Source: Candidatus Methylophosphatis roskildensis (lineage in GTDB: Bacteria > Pseudomonadota > Gammaproteobacteria > Burkholderiales > Rhodocyclaceae). From it: a stretch of DNA of 64,000 bases. The notes under the pieces are model-generated. The model did not search any database. It saw nothing but the letters and a program-made list of their open reading frames with translations, and was not told the origin of the DNA. The stretch lies in contig JADJEV010000004.1 of assembly GCA_016708905.1 (NCBI GenBank), forward strand, positions 1,111,741 to 1,175,740, written 5' to 3'. The position numbers were made by a program, and so were the translations under genes. Below, piece by piece: positions 8,616 to 19,147 of this stretch (position 1 is its first letter; every line of letters starts with the position of its first letter).

Positions 8616-8918
8616 ATGGCTTTTCGCCCGATTGATCGAGACACGGACTACCTGCTACGGCCCTCGGTGCAGGAGCGGTTACCGCAAGCGCATTTGGTGC
8701 GATAGGTCTTTGATGTCATCGAAGGCCTGGACCTGTCGGTGCTGAAGAGTGCCTATGCGGATCGTGGCCGCGACGCCTATCACCCAGCGACCCGCTTGGC
8801 GCTGCTGATCTACGGCTACGCCACGGGCAGCTTTTCCAGCTGCAACATTGAACGGTCGACCTACGACTCGCTGGCCTTTCGCTACATCGGCTGCAAACGC
8901 CATCTGGACCGCGATTTA
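8616..8918 (+). pseudogene. IS1182-family transposase, N-terminal remnant
   Basis: The first ~100 codons match the N-terminus of IS1182-type transposases: MAFRPIDRDTDYLLRPSVQE at the start, then FDVIEGLDLSVLKSAYADRG and LALLIYGYATGSFSSCNIER. An in-frame TAG at 8703-8705 stands where a tyrosine codon (LVRY) is expected. The frame loses similarity soon after the position where the conserved HPDHDTLAAFR region should begin. The whole catalytic part is missing. Confidence 0.8.
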
Positions 8919-9070
8919 CTGAGGGGACGCTCGAACGACATTTCGAAGGACGAAAATCTTCGGATTGCGACTGGCCGTTCGGGCCGACCTGCGGGAATCG
9001 CGTTGCTTCTCGCGAACGTCGGCTGTCTGAGGTACTCCAGACGTTCGATTAGGCAATTTCAACACCCGAC

Positions 9071-11104
9071 TAACCCAACTTCCACAGTAGTCGTCCCGGA
9101 GGAAGAAAACGCCTTCGTTGTGGCGCGGGAACCACACTCGGTTTTCACTCTGAAACGTCGGCATTGTCGTGCGCGGTTGGTCGTCGGTACGGACGTTTTT
9201 GGCGAGAAAGCGCATGTAGTGCCGACCTACTGGGTTGCCGGGCTGGCGGACGATGTCGAAAATGCAGGGCATGTACCTGCGCTATACGACGCGACACAAG
9301 GACGGCAAGACGCACGTCTCCTGGCGCCTGGTGCGTTCGGTGCGGCGCGGACGCAAGGTGATTCAGGAGACGGTGGCGCAGCTCGGAGAACTCGATGCCG
9401 AGGGGCGAGCGCGCGCGACGTCGCTTGCACGAGAGATTTGCGGGCGAGCAGCGGAGCGCTCACAAGGCGCGCTGTTCGATGACGGGAGCACGGCCGAAGC
9501 GATCAAGGTCAGACTCGACGCAGTGCGGCTGGAGCGCTCGAGAAGCTTCGGCTCGGTGTGGTTGGGACGGCAGCTGTGGCAGGCGCTCAGACTCGACGAA
9601 CTGTTCGAGGCCCTGCTGCCCCGAGGTCGGGAGTCGGTCGCTTGGGCCGATGTGATATCGATACTGGTGATTGGCCGGCTGTGCGAGCCCAGCAGCGAAC
9701 TGCATGTGGCCGAGCAGTGGTACCGCACGAGCGCCCTGGAGGACTTGCTCGGTGTGGCCCCGCAGCAGTTGTACGAGGAGCGGCTGTACCGGGCGCTGGA
9801 CCGATTGCTGCCGCACAAGGAGGCGATCGAGGCGCATCTGGTCAAGCGCTTCGGAGAGTTGTTCGATCTGGACTACGACCTGCTGCTCTACGACGTGACG
9901 AGCACGTACTTCGAGGGCGTGGCCGATCCGGCGATTGCCAAGCGCGGCTACAGCCGGGATCACCGGCCGGACTGCGTGCAGGTGAACATTGCACTGGTGG
10001 TGACCCGGGATGGAATGCCGCTGGGCTACGAGATATTCCCGGGCAACACCACCGACGTCACCACGGTCGAGCAGATCGTCTCGGGGATGGAGGCCCGCTT
10101 TGGCAAAGCCAACCGGGTGTGGGTGATGGACCGGGGATGGTGAGCCGGGAGAACGGGGCGTGGCTCAAGGAGACGGGACGCCGCTACGTGATCGGCACCC
10201 CGAAGGCAGAGCTCAAGCGCTGGGCCAAACAGATCGAAGAGCGCACCGACTGGCGCCACATCCGCGATGACGTTGAAGTGAAGTTGTGCCGCAGCCCCGA
10301 GGGGGACGAGACGTTTGTGCTCTGTCGCTCGGCCAGTCGGGTCGAGAAAGAGCGGGCGATGCACGATCGGTTCAAGGCGCGCATCGATACGGCGCTCGCG
10401 AGCCTGGAGCGGCGCATCGAGAAGAGCAAGAAGCCGCTCGATCGGGGCCTCATCGAACGCCAGATCGGACGCTTGCTCGAACGCAACAGCCGGGCTGCCG
10501 GCGGATTCACGATCTCGATTACCGACGACGCGGCGCATGCCTCGGGAATCCGCATGAGCCGAGCGTACCGCGCCGATTGGACCGACTGGGCGCGGCTGAG
10601 CGAAGGCCTCTACATCCTGCGCACCAACGTCACCCAGTGGAGCGACGAGGAACTGTGGACGACCTACATCCAGCTGACCGAGGCCGAAGCGGCGTTCCGC
10701 GTGCAAAAGTCCGACCTGGCGATCCGCCCGATCTGGCACCACAAGGAAGGCCGCATCAAAGCGCACATCCTCGTGTGCTTCCTCGCCTACGCGTTATGGA
10801 AGACCTTGCAGCAGTGGCAATCGCGCGCAGGGCTCGGCCACTGCCCGCGAACCATCCTCACGGAGTTCGCGCGCATTCACGCCGCCGACATCGTGTTGCC
10901 GCTGGCGCATTCGAGCAAGCGCGAACTGCGCATACGTTGCGTCGTACGTCCGGAGCGCGCGCAGACCATCCTGCTCGAACGCCTTGGCCTGAGCCTGCCG
11001 CAACGCTTGAAGGCGCCACCAATGACTCAAATGTAGTGCCGACCTTGAACATTAACCCATTGATAATCCGCAAAACCGCCCCGCCAACTGTGGAAGTTGG
11101 GTTA
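9071..11104 (+). mobile_element. IS1634-family insertion sequence
   Basis: A 2.03-kb element bounded by perfect 18-bp inverted repeats: TAACCCAACTTCCACAGT at the left end and its reverse complement at the right end (11087-11104). Inside lies one transposase gene split by a frameshift. A 15-bp direct repeat, ATGTAGTGCCGACCT, occurs at 9214 and again at 11031, where it includes the transposase stop codon. I found no clear target-site duplication. The 160 bp between the left repeat and the gene carries no obvious feature. Confidence 0.8.
9253..11036 (+). pseudogene. IS1634-family DDE transposase, frameshifted
   Basis: The two halves form one transposase of about 594 residues. The first half, from MSKMQGMYLRYTTRHKDG, contains the first catalytic aspartate in LLLYDVTSTYFEG and the second in VWVMDRG. 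Immediately after this motif the frame ends at TGA (10141-10143). The sequence continues one frame over from MVSRENGAWLKETGRR to the conserved C-terminus. A single missing base in GGGGATGG, near 10132-10137, explains the break (DRGMVSREN expected). The site is not a classical slippery heptamer, so an indel is likelier than programmed frameshifting. Confidence 0.85.
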
Positions 11105-11237
11105 ACGTCGGCTCCTGGCCGCGCCCTGCCCATCACAGACGCCCTCCAGTCGCGTCCGCAATCACCGCAACGGGGCCGAGGTATGCACGCCATTTCTGGC
11201 GACCTCGTCGGGAATTGTGGGTGCCTGACTTCTTCGG

Positions 11238-11546
11238 TTAGTGGTAGTCCTCCTCCCGATGGTGGCGCACAGCGAGAATGGTTACGGTCCGCGGATCCTC
11301 GATCTCGAACAGCGCCACGTACCCAGAACCCCCGAAGGGAATGATCAGTTCGCGAAGAAAGGGACTGCCGGAACCGCAGATGGCTTTGCGGCATGAGAAC
11401 GGAAAGACTTCCAGCAGCTCGATCGCCTTGGCAATCGCAGCCTCGGCGCGCTCCGCTGCGGCAAGATCCTGCTCTATCAAGAAATCGAACAACCGTAGTA
11501 GGTCTTCCTCAGCTTCCGGAGTGAAGCGGACTCGGAAACGGCTCAT
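11238..11546 (-). CDS. Type II toxin, RelE/ParE family
   Basis: A 102-residue ParE-like toxin. It begins MSRFRVRFTPEAEEDLLRLF, followed by a helical hairpin, the FLRELIIPFGGSGYVALFEI beta core and an ending with ILAVRHHREEDY, as in gyrase- or ribosome-targeting members of the superfamily. The start overlaps the stop of the upstream antitoxin by 4 bases (ATGA), so the two are translationally coupled. The length is normal and no damage is visible. Which target it attacks cannot be read from sequence. Confidence 0.88.
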   Translation of the reverse strand: MSRFRVRFTPEAEEDLLRLFDFLIEQDLAAAERAEAAIAKAIELLEVFPFSCRKAICGSGSPFLRELIIPFGGSGYVALFEIEDPRTVTILAVRHHREEDYH

Positions 11547-11821
11547 CCCGTGACGCCAAGCCCCTTGCGGGCCCTCTCGAGGCGCCGGGCGAGCTTGCCC
11601 AGCATCGCCGCCGAGGACACGTACTTGCCGGACTTCCTCGACGCCTCGCCCGAGGCCAGCCCGCGCTCGAGGAAGGCCTTCTGCGCTTGACGGAACTCAA
11701 CATTGCGCCGCACGGCTTCTTCGACGAAGCCAGACAGCGTCTCGCCAGCTTGGAGCAAATCCTCGGCGGCTTGGCGCAGTTCCGGTGAAACGCGTACGGC
11801 GGGAATAGCGGCAGTCTTCAT
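11543..11821 (-). CDS. Antitoxin of the ParE-type pair (YlcI/YnfO-like)
   Basis: A 92-residue protein, MKTAAIPAVRVSPELRQAAE onward, with a predicted ribbon-helix-helix N-terminus (VRVSPELRQAAEDLLQAGETL) that should bind DNA as a dimer. The C-terminal part should wrap the toxin. The frame is open further upstream, but the chosen ATG follows AGGACAA and lies just after a palindromic operator. It is the first gene of a two-gene operon with the ParE-like toxin, and should repress its own promoter. Confidence 0.85.
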   Translation of the reverse strand: MKTAAIPAVRVSPELRQAAEDLLQAGETLSGFVEEAVRRNVEFRQAQKAFLERGLASGEASRKSGKYVSSAAMLGKLARRLERARKGLGVTG

Positions 11822-11836
11822 GATTTGTCCTCGCGA

Positions 11837-11865
11837 ATTACATTTGTAATGCACAATAGTGCAGG
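11837..11865 (-). promoter_or_regulatory. Palindromic operator/promoter of the toxin-antitoxin operon
   Basis: A perfect repeat ATTAC-N4-GTAAT (11837-11850) sits 16 bases before the antitoxin ATG. A second short palindrome, TGCAC-TATT-GTGCA, abuts it (about 11850-11865). Such paired palindromes are typical binding sites for RHH antitoxins. Confidence 0.5.
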
Positions 11866-12657
11866 AGTACCGACTGAATCGCAAGCCTGGGAGAAACCTC
11901 CTGGTGCTTGTGCGAAGCGCACTCACGACGCGAGTGGCCCTTCATTGCGTTGATGCCGCAATTCTCGATGGAGGTGAGCCACGCCGCTGGCTGCGGTTGT
12001 TGGCCACTGGGCAGTTTAGGCACATGCGGCTGGTCGGTAAGTCAAGTGAGCCGGTCGACAGCGTCCGCTTTGCGGCGCCAACCGCCAACGGCAGCTATTG
12101 GCCGGGTCCGGCCCGTCAGAGTGCGGGCCGGAGGCCACCGTCAACGGCGGCAATGCGGTGCATATCAGTCCTTCGTCGCAAGCGTCCGTTCAGGTTCGTG
12201 AAGCCGCCTCATGACGCACGGTTCAGCCCTGGCGGGAGGCGACCCAAACCTGCCGGTCGAGTATTTCAAAGCGGCCGTTCGCAGCAACAACCGACGGGAC
12301 GGAAGCTGCCGTTCGTTACGCCGAGGCCCTGTGGGCGCCTGAGCGGCAGGTTTGAAGTTGGACCGGCCAGTGAGCGAAGGACAGCGCCGGTCAGCCACCG
12401 GCCATCAAGAGACATTCACCAAGCGCAGAACTTGCATTGTCGAACGCCCGGTATGTTATACCGCAGCAGACATTCAGCGCGGCTGGTGCTGGTGCTGCTG
12501 ACTTATCTGGTTGGCCCTGCCGGCTGATTTTGTCCCACCGGCTGGGGTTGCGCCGATAGGAATTGGCTATCGACTCCATGCCGACAATCAATTAGCACTC
12601 GCCGCCGGTCCCTCCTATCATTAATGCGAGGTTCTGCGCCGCACATAGGAGGGAAAT
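11866..12657. other. Long non-coding stretch before katG
   Basis: Almost 800 bases with no supported gene. Several variants of the word 'gctgccgttcg' and 'cggccgttcgc' recur between 12060 and 12380, looking like degenerate dispersed repeats. The last 50 bases hold the katG leader, with an AT-rich TATCATTAAT that could serve as a -10 region. Confidence 0.35.
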
Positions 12658-14850
<2,193 letters not shown>

Positions 14851-14898
14851 TCTCGGCTAAACGGTCTTCCTTCGAGCACTGTCAAAGCGCAGCCTCAA

Positions 14899-15011
14899 CC
14901 GGACATTGGATTGTCCGGTCGAGGTGAACGAGATCAAGGCCGTGTGGAGAACGCGCGCGGCGGTTTCGCTGACGCACACCGGGGGAGCGCCCACGAGCGT
15001 GGGTCCCCCGG
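14899..15011 (+). terminator. Two hairpins downstream of katG
   Basis: CCGGACA-N6-TGTCCGG lies 50 bases after the katG stop. A larger hairpin (CCGGGGG ... CCCCCGG, inner CCCAC/GTGGG) lies at 14979-15011. Neither is followed by a T run, so intrinsic termination is unproven. Confidence 0.35.
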
Positions 15012-15071
15012 CTCCCCGTTGCGACAGGCGCCGCCTGGATTGCGGCCGACGTTGCGATAATGCAATCTTAC

Positions 15072-16677
15072 GGGTGTAGGTCTACCGTTGATAATAAAAT
15101 CAATGGCTTATGAGTATGCTGATAGTGTGTCCAGACGAAATTGGTCTGGCATGGGTGGGGGTGGGCCAACCTCGTGATAGAAGGCGGTTGGATTTGCGAG
15201 AAACAACCACCGGAGGCTGGCCCATGGAAAGTGTAGCGAAAGTTGGCGCGCTCAAGGAAAAGGCGCGTGTCGGCGGCAAGGCGCTGGAGAGCCTATTGTG
15301 TTTTATCGAGGGGCGCAGGCGCTGCGCAAGTGACCATGGAGAAGGGTTCGAAGCGTTCGAGCGCGAAGTGCGCCGGCGCTTTGCCGAAGCCGAGCGCGAG
15401 TTTGTCGGCGAAGAGCTGGCGCGGCTGGACGTGACGCTCCCGGTGCTGAGGATCGAGGGGGTGCTCTACCGACGGGTGGTCAGCGGCTACGGCGAATACA
15501 TGACGGCGGCCGGACCGGTGAAGGTGCTGCGCCACCGTTACCGTGCGGCGGGCACCAACGGGCAGAGCGAATGCCCGCTGGAGTTGCGTGCTGGGATCGT
15601 CGAGGGGTTCTTCACCCCGCTGGCCGCGCGGATGGGCTTGTGGGTGGTCACCCATCTGACGCCGGCCGAAGGCGAGCAGTTGTTTGGCGAGTTGGGCGGC
15701 ATGCACCCCTCACGCAGCAGCCTGGACCGACTGCCCAAGGCGATTGACGCGAAGTGGGAACAACATCGTATGCAGTGGGAGAGCCAGTTGCGCGAGCAGG
15801 CGCCGCCCCTCGCCCAGGCCGCCGTGCTTGCGGTCTCGCTGGACGGGGTGATGGCGCCGATGAAAGACGGGCAGCGCGAGGACAAACGCGAACAAAGCCG
15901 ACAGCAGGGCAAGCCCACCAAGGGGCCAGCGGGATTTCGCGAAGTGGGCTGCGGCACGCTGAGCCACTATGACGGGGCCGGCGAGCGGCTGCGCACGGTG
16001 CGTCATGCGCGCATGCCCGAGCCGAAGAAGTGCACACTCAAGCGCCAACTGGTGGCCGAAGTCGAACATGCGCTCCAGAACCAACCGCAACTACGACTGG
16101 TCAAGGTGGCCGATGGGGCGCGCGACAACTGGGAGTTCCTCGCCAAGGAACTGCCCCCAGGCGAGGAAGTGGTGGACTTCTACCACGCCGCGGAACATCT
16201 GCGGCGGGCCTTCGGTCATGTCTATGGTGAAACGTCCCCTAAGGCGCAGGCCCGCTTCAAGGAATACCGCCATCTGCTGCTCAAGGCCGAGGACGGCGTG
16301 GGCAGGGTGATCCGCACGCTCGCCTACCATCACAGCCGCAAGCGCCGTTGCAAGGCGCTCAAGCAGGAACTCACGTACTTCCGGCGCAACCGCGCACGCA
16401 TGGACTATGCGCGACTGCGTGCCGAGAATCTGCCGATCGGCTCGGGCGTGGTGGAGGCGGCCTGCAAGACGCTGGTGACCCAGCGCATGAAACGCTCGGG
16501 GCAACGCTGGAGCATCGACGGCGGGCAGGCGATCCTCACCTTCCGTGCGCTGGCGCAGAGCGAGCGCTTCGATGCCGCGTGGCAGCTCGTCTCGGCTCAA
16601 TACCGGCGCGAGATTCACTTCCCCGAAAACGTCGTGCCGCTTCCGACTCGCCGGGCATCAGTATGAGAGTTACACCC
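15072..16677 (+). mobile_element. ISKra4-family insertion sequence with target-site repeats
   Basis: A 1.6-kb element with short terminal inverted repeats GGGTGTA / TACACCC. It is flanked by a direct repeat AATCTTAC (15064-15071 and 16678-16685; 10 bases if the flanking C and G are counted). It contains one intact transposase gene. The intact gene and identical flanking repeats point to a recent insertion. Confidence 0.75.
15224..16666 (+). CDS. ISKra4-family transposase
   Basis: A 480-residue DDE transposase. Acidic residues expected for catalysis appear in AVLAVSLDGVMAPMKDG, in LRLVKVADGARDNWEFL and in LPIGSGVVEAACKTLVTQRM, in the ISKra4 order. It has the characteristic N-terminal alpha-helical region and the YHAAEHLRRAFG motif. 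I chose the ATG after CGGAGG; an in-frame extension of 38 codons overlaps the terminal region of the element and is unlikely. No damage is visible. Confidence 0.92.
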   Translation: MESVAKVGALKEKARVGGKALESLLCFIEGRRRCASDHGEGFEAFEREVRRRFAEAEREFVGEELARLDVTLPVLRIEGVLYRRVVSGYGEYMTAAGPVKVLRHRYRAAGTNGQSECPLELRAGIVEGFFTPLAARMGLWVVTHLTPAEGEQLFGELGGMHPSRSSLDRLPKAIDAKWEQHRMQWESQLREQAPPLAQAAVLAVSLDGVMAPMKDGQREDKREQSRQQGKPTKGPAGFREVGCGTLSHYDGAGERLRTVRHARMPEPKKCTLKRQLVAEVEHALQNQPQLRLVKVADGARDNWEFLAKELPPGEEVVDFYHAAEHLRRAFGHVYGETSPKAQARFKEYRHLLLKAEDGVGRVIRTLAYHHSRKRRCKALKQELTYFRRNRARMDYARLRAENLPIGSGVVEAACKTLVTQRMKRSGQRWSIDGGQAILTFRALAQSERFDAAWQLVSAQYRREIHFPENVVPLPTRRASV

Positions 16678-16686
16678 AATCTTACG

Positions 16687-17190
16687 CAAAGGGCAGCTTC
16701 GGCCAAGGTGCCGTCGGCCAAGTGGTCTTCCCGAGCGTCAGCTTCGCTATCGGTAAGTGGTCATTCATCACGATTTGGCACGAATACCCGCAATGGGTCG
16801 GCTGCCGTCCGCCGACCGTGACAACTCAATGGCCCCTTGAGAACTGGAGCGGCCAACCAGGCCAAGAGGCGCCGAAAATCGATCACCAATGCCCGGATCA
16901 GTCTGAAAGCTGTCGTCCTGGCTTTTCAGGCCACCGGCAGTGCACGACCCACTTCGGGCATTCGCGGAGTAATCTTGACGGGCTGCAATGCGCCCTTCAG
17001 CGGACAGTCATTCGGGCCTACGTCCACAGTCGGGTAAGGAACACGCCTCGCGGCGTGTCCCTCCCCTAAGTGACGTGTCGAAAGCCGACAACGCCAATAG
17101 GAGCACCAATATTATGTGGAGCGACGAAGCGCGACAGGCGGCTTGATGTCTGCGTTGGCGACGTCGACTCCACATAAAACCGGGCTCAAC
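16687..17190. other. Non-coding stretch between two mobile elements
   Basis: No supported gene. A hairpin ACACGCC-TCGC-GGCGTGT lies at 17041-17058. A 10-bp inverted repeat TTATGTGGAG / CTCCACATAA (17112-17121 and 17168-17177) looks like element ends. The rest is degenerate GC-rich DNA. Confidence 0.4.
17112..17177. repeat. Inverted repeat near the end of the DUF6431-type element
   Basis: TTATGTGGAG and CTCCACATAA are separated by 46 bases, and similarity continues inward (CGACG against ACGTCG). The right copy lies just beyond the point where the truncated helix-turn-helix gene loses similarity. It may be a terminal repeat of that decayed element or a nested end. This is inference from position only. 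Confidence 0.4.
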
Positions 17191-17194
17191 TGAA

Positions 17195-17391
17195 AACCAG
17201 CGCTCGATCGTCGAGCACCCGAAGTGCACCGCCAGCCCCGTGCGCGGATGCTGCCAGGCGCGCACTGACAGCTCGCGCAGCCTGACCCGCAACTGGCCCG
17301 GCTCGGGCGGGGCCGCCAGCAGTGGCCCGATGATCGCAAAGCGCAGCCGCGCCCAGCGATCCCGCTCGAGCGGATCGTATCGTCTCGTCAT
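17195..17391 (-). pseudogene. Mobile-element HTH/integrase-type protein, N-terminal fragment
   Basis: The frame starts MTRRYDPLERDRWARLRFAI and runs through IGPLLAAPPEPGQLRVRL to FGCSTIERWFS, which I recognise as the N-terminus of a transposase-like protein found beside DUF6431 genes. After about 65 residues the similarity stops and the frame runs into unrelated sequence up to 17008. The catalytic region is missing. It follows the DUF6431-like gene on the same strand, in its usual order. Confidence 0.5.
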
Positions 17392-17499
17392 GCAGGCTCC
17401 CAGTGCGGGCGGCAAGGCGCTCGCCGCCCGAGAGGACCCAGCCTACAAACCGGCCGCGCCGTTGGCGACACCCAAGTTCTGCGGGCGCCTTACGATCGT

Positions 17500-18014
17500 C
17501 TACCGAACCTCGCTGTGCGTGCTCAACGGGGCGATCAGCACCAGCGCCTGCAACGCTCGCGTGGCCGCATCCGCCGCCGAGAATCGGGCCAGCAATCCAG
17601 CCGGCAGCAACCCCGTGATCGGCGCCACGAACCGGCCGCGCAGCGACTGCCACAGCGCCGTCGTGGGGAAGACCTCGTTCCACCAGTCGCGCCAGCGATC
17701 CAGCGTCGCCCACGGCACGCGCAGCGTCGCGCACGACTGCGCGCGCCCCGCACCCGAGACGCCTCCGCGCAGCGCCGAGGCCAGCAGCACCATCGCACCG
17801 ACGTAGACCCGCCGCCCGAGATAGAACACCGAGCGCGGCGTGAGCCGGCGCCGGCACTGATCGCAGCAAAAACTCAGCCGCGTGTGATCGACCTCGCGCT
17901 GTGAAGCACGCCACCGCACGAGCATCCGGCAACGCGAACATCGGCCGCTCGCTCCTCATCGAAGCGCAGCAGCAATTCGAAGAACTTGGGGTATTGCAGA
18001 ACGTTATGGCACAC
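17500..18014 (-). pseudogene. DUF6431-like mobile-element protein, frameshifted
   Basis: Two frames join into one protein. The N-terminal piece is VCHNVLQYPKFFELLLRFDE, followed by a C-x-C zinc-ribbon half (GCSCGGVLHSAR). After a one-base shift near 17890-17897 it continues HTRLSFCCDQCRRRLTPRSV with the second C-C-x-x-C half and a helical C-terminus. Proteins of this build accompany a type of transposase whose fragment lies downstream. The function in transposition is not known to me. Confidence 0.5.
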
Positions 18015-18181
18015 TCGATGCGCCTTTCTTGAGCTTGGTCGATTGCGACGGGCACGCCCTCGGGGATTTGCAAGATCCTCGAGGGCACCACACCCTGCAT
18101 CGATCAACCAATGCGATCAAGAAGCAGCGTTTCACCATCGGAAAGACTGCTCGCGCTCACGGTCCCGGTCTCGTGTATGCC

Positions 18182-18832
18182 ATGAACCCAGCATCACCCG
18201 CGAACCTGACCCACGTCCTGACGGCCATCGAGGCCGCGGCGACGATCGCGTTCGCGCTCTCCGGCCTGCTGGAGGCGGCTCGCAAGCGGCTCGATGCCGT
18301 CGGCGTCTGCATCGTGGCCGGGCTGGCTGCGTTCGGGGGCGGCACGCTGCGCGACGTGCTGCTCGACCGCCGGCCCTTCTTCTGGGTCGAGCACGCGGGC
18401 TGGCTATGGGTGCTGCTGGGCCTGTGCGCGCTCGCCATGCTGTTCATGCGCGCCCGCCACTTCGCGCCCACCGCACGGGCGATGCAGTGGCCGGATGCCG
18501 CAGGCCTCGGCTTGTTCACTGCCAGCGGCACGCAGATCGCGCTGCATGCCGGCTCGCCCGCCATCGTTGCGGTCTTGATGGGCGTGGTCACGGCCGTGTT
18601 CGGCGGCGTGCTGCGCGACATCGTCTGCAACGAGATTCCGCGCGCCTTCAGTGACCACCGGCCCTATGCCATCTGCGCCTTCGCGGGTGGCTGGGTGCTC
18701 GTCGGCGCGCAGGCGCTGGGCGCATCCGACGCGGTGGGCCTGGTCTGCGCCGCGGTGGTGGCCGCCGCGCTGCGCGCGCTGGCGCTGCTGACGGGTTTCA
18801 CGCTGCCACGCTGGTCGCCCAAGGACGACTGA
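18182..18832 (+). CDS. TRIC cation channel family membrane protein (UPF0126)
   Basis: A 216-residue protein with about seven membrane helices arranged as two related halves, each carrying a glycine-rich motif: FGGGTLRDVLLDR in the first and FGGVLRDIVCNEIPR in the second. This is the signature of the YadS/YicG (UPF0126) family, prokaryotic relatives of trimeric intracellular cation (TRIC) channels. The start is the ATG beginning MNPASPANLTHVLTAIEAAA; an upstream in-frame extension is not conserved. It is monocistronic as far as can be seen. Confidence 0.92.
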   Translation: MNPASPANLTHVLTAIEAAATIAFALSGLLEAARKRLDAVGVCIVAGLAAFGGGTLRDVLLDRRPFFWVEHAGWLWVLLGLCALAMLFMRARHFAPTARAMQWPDAAGLGLFTASGTQIALHAGSPAIVAVLMGVVTAVFGGVLRDIVCNEIPRAFSDHRPYAICAFAGGWVLVGAQALGASDAVGLVCAAVVAAALRALALLTGFTLPRWSPKDD

Positions 18833-19147
18833 TCCGACGGTGCTGCCGGGTGACCGCGCGGTCGAACGGTTGGCGACGCCTGGCGCTGCGCCCGGGTCAG
18901 CCTGGGATGGCCGCTTGGTGGTCAATCCACGCACGACAGCTTGTGGCCGGCAGGGGCCGTTTGGTCAACGCGCTTGCAACGTTTGCCGGCGTCGTCGCCC
19001 CGAAGAAACGGCCGCAGCCGGTGGGCTCCCGGACTTCGTGTCGCGCCAACGCAAGCCCAATCCCGGAGCGATCGAACAAGATAGAGTGGCCCGGGAGGGC
19101 GGAGCGGAAAGCGTTCCCCTACTGCGCCCGGAAGCCCATCCCGTCTA
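18833..19147. other. Non-coding gap between the TRIC channel and selO
   Basis: The two flanking genes converge here. No reading frame is convincing and no clear intrinsic terminator was found. Confidence 0.35.

Noticed and set aside
8231..8644. 137-codon minus-strand frame next to the IS1182 remnant
   Set aside because: No family resemblance, overlaps the IS1182 start, and an equally long frame exists on the other strand.
10130..10143. Programmed -1 frameshift in the IS1634 transposase
   Set aside because: The site is not an X-XXY-YYZ heptamer and no downstream stem was evident; a single-base loss at G4 explains it more simply.
12060..12450. Short recurring words taken at first for a CRISPR or REP array
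   Set aside because: The words are irregular in spacing and sequence, with no constant repeat/spacer structure.
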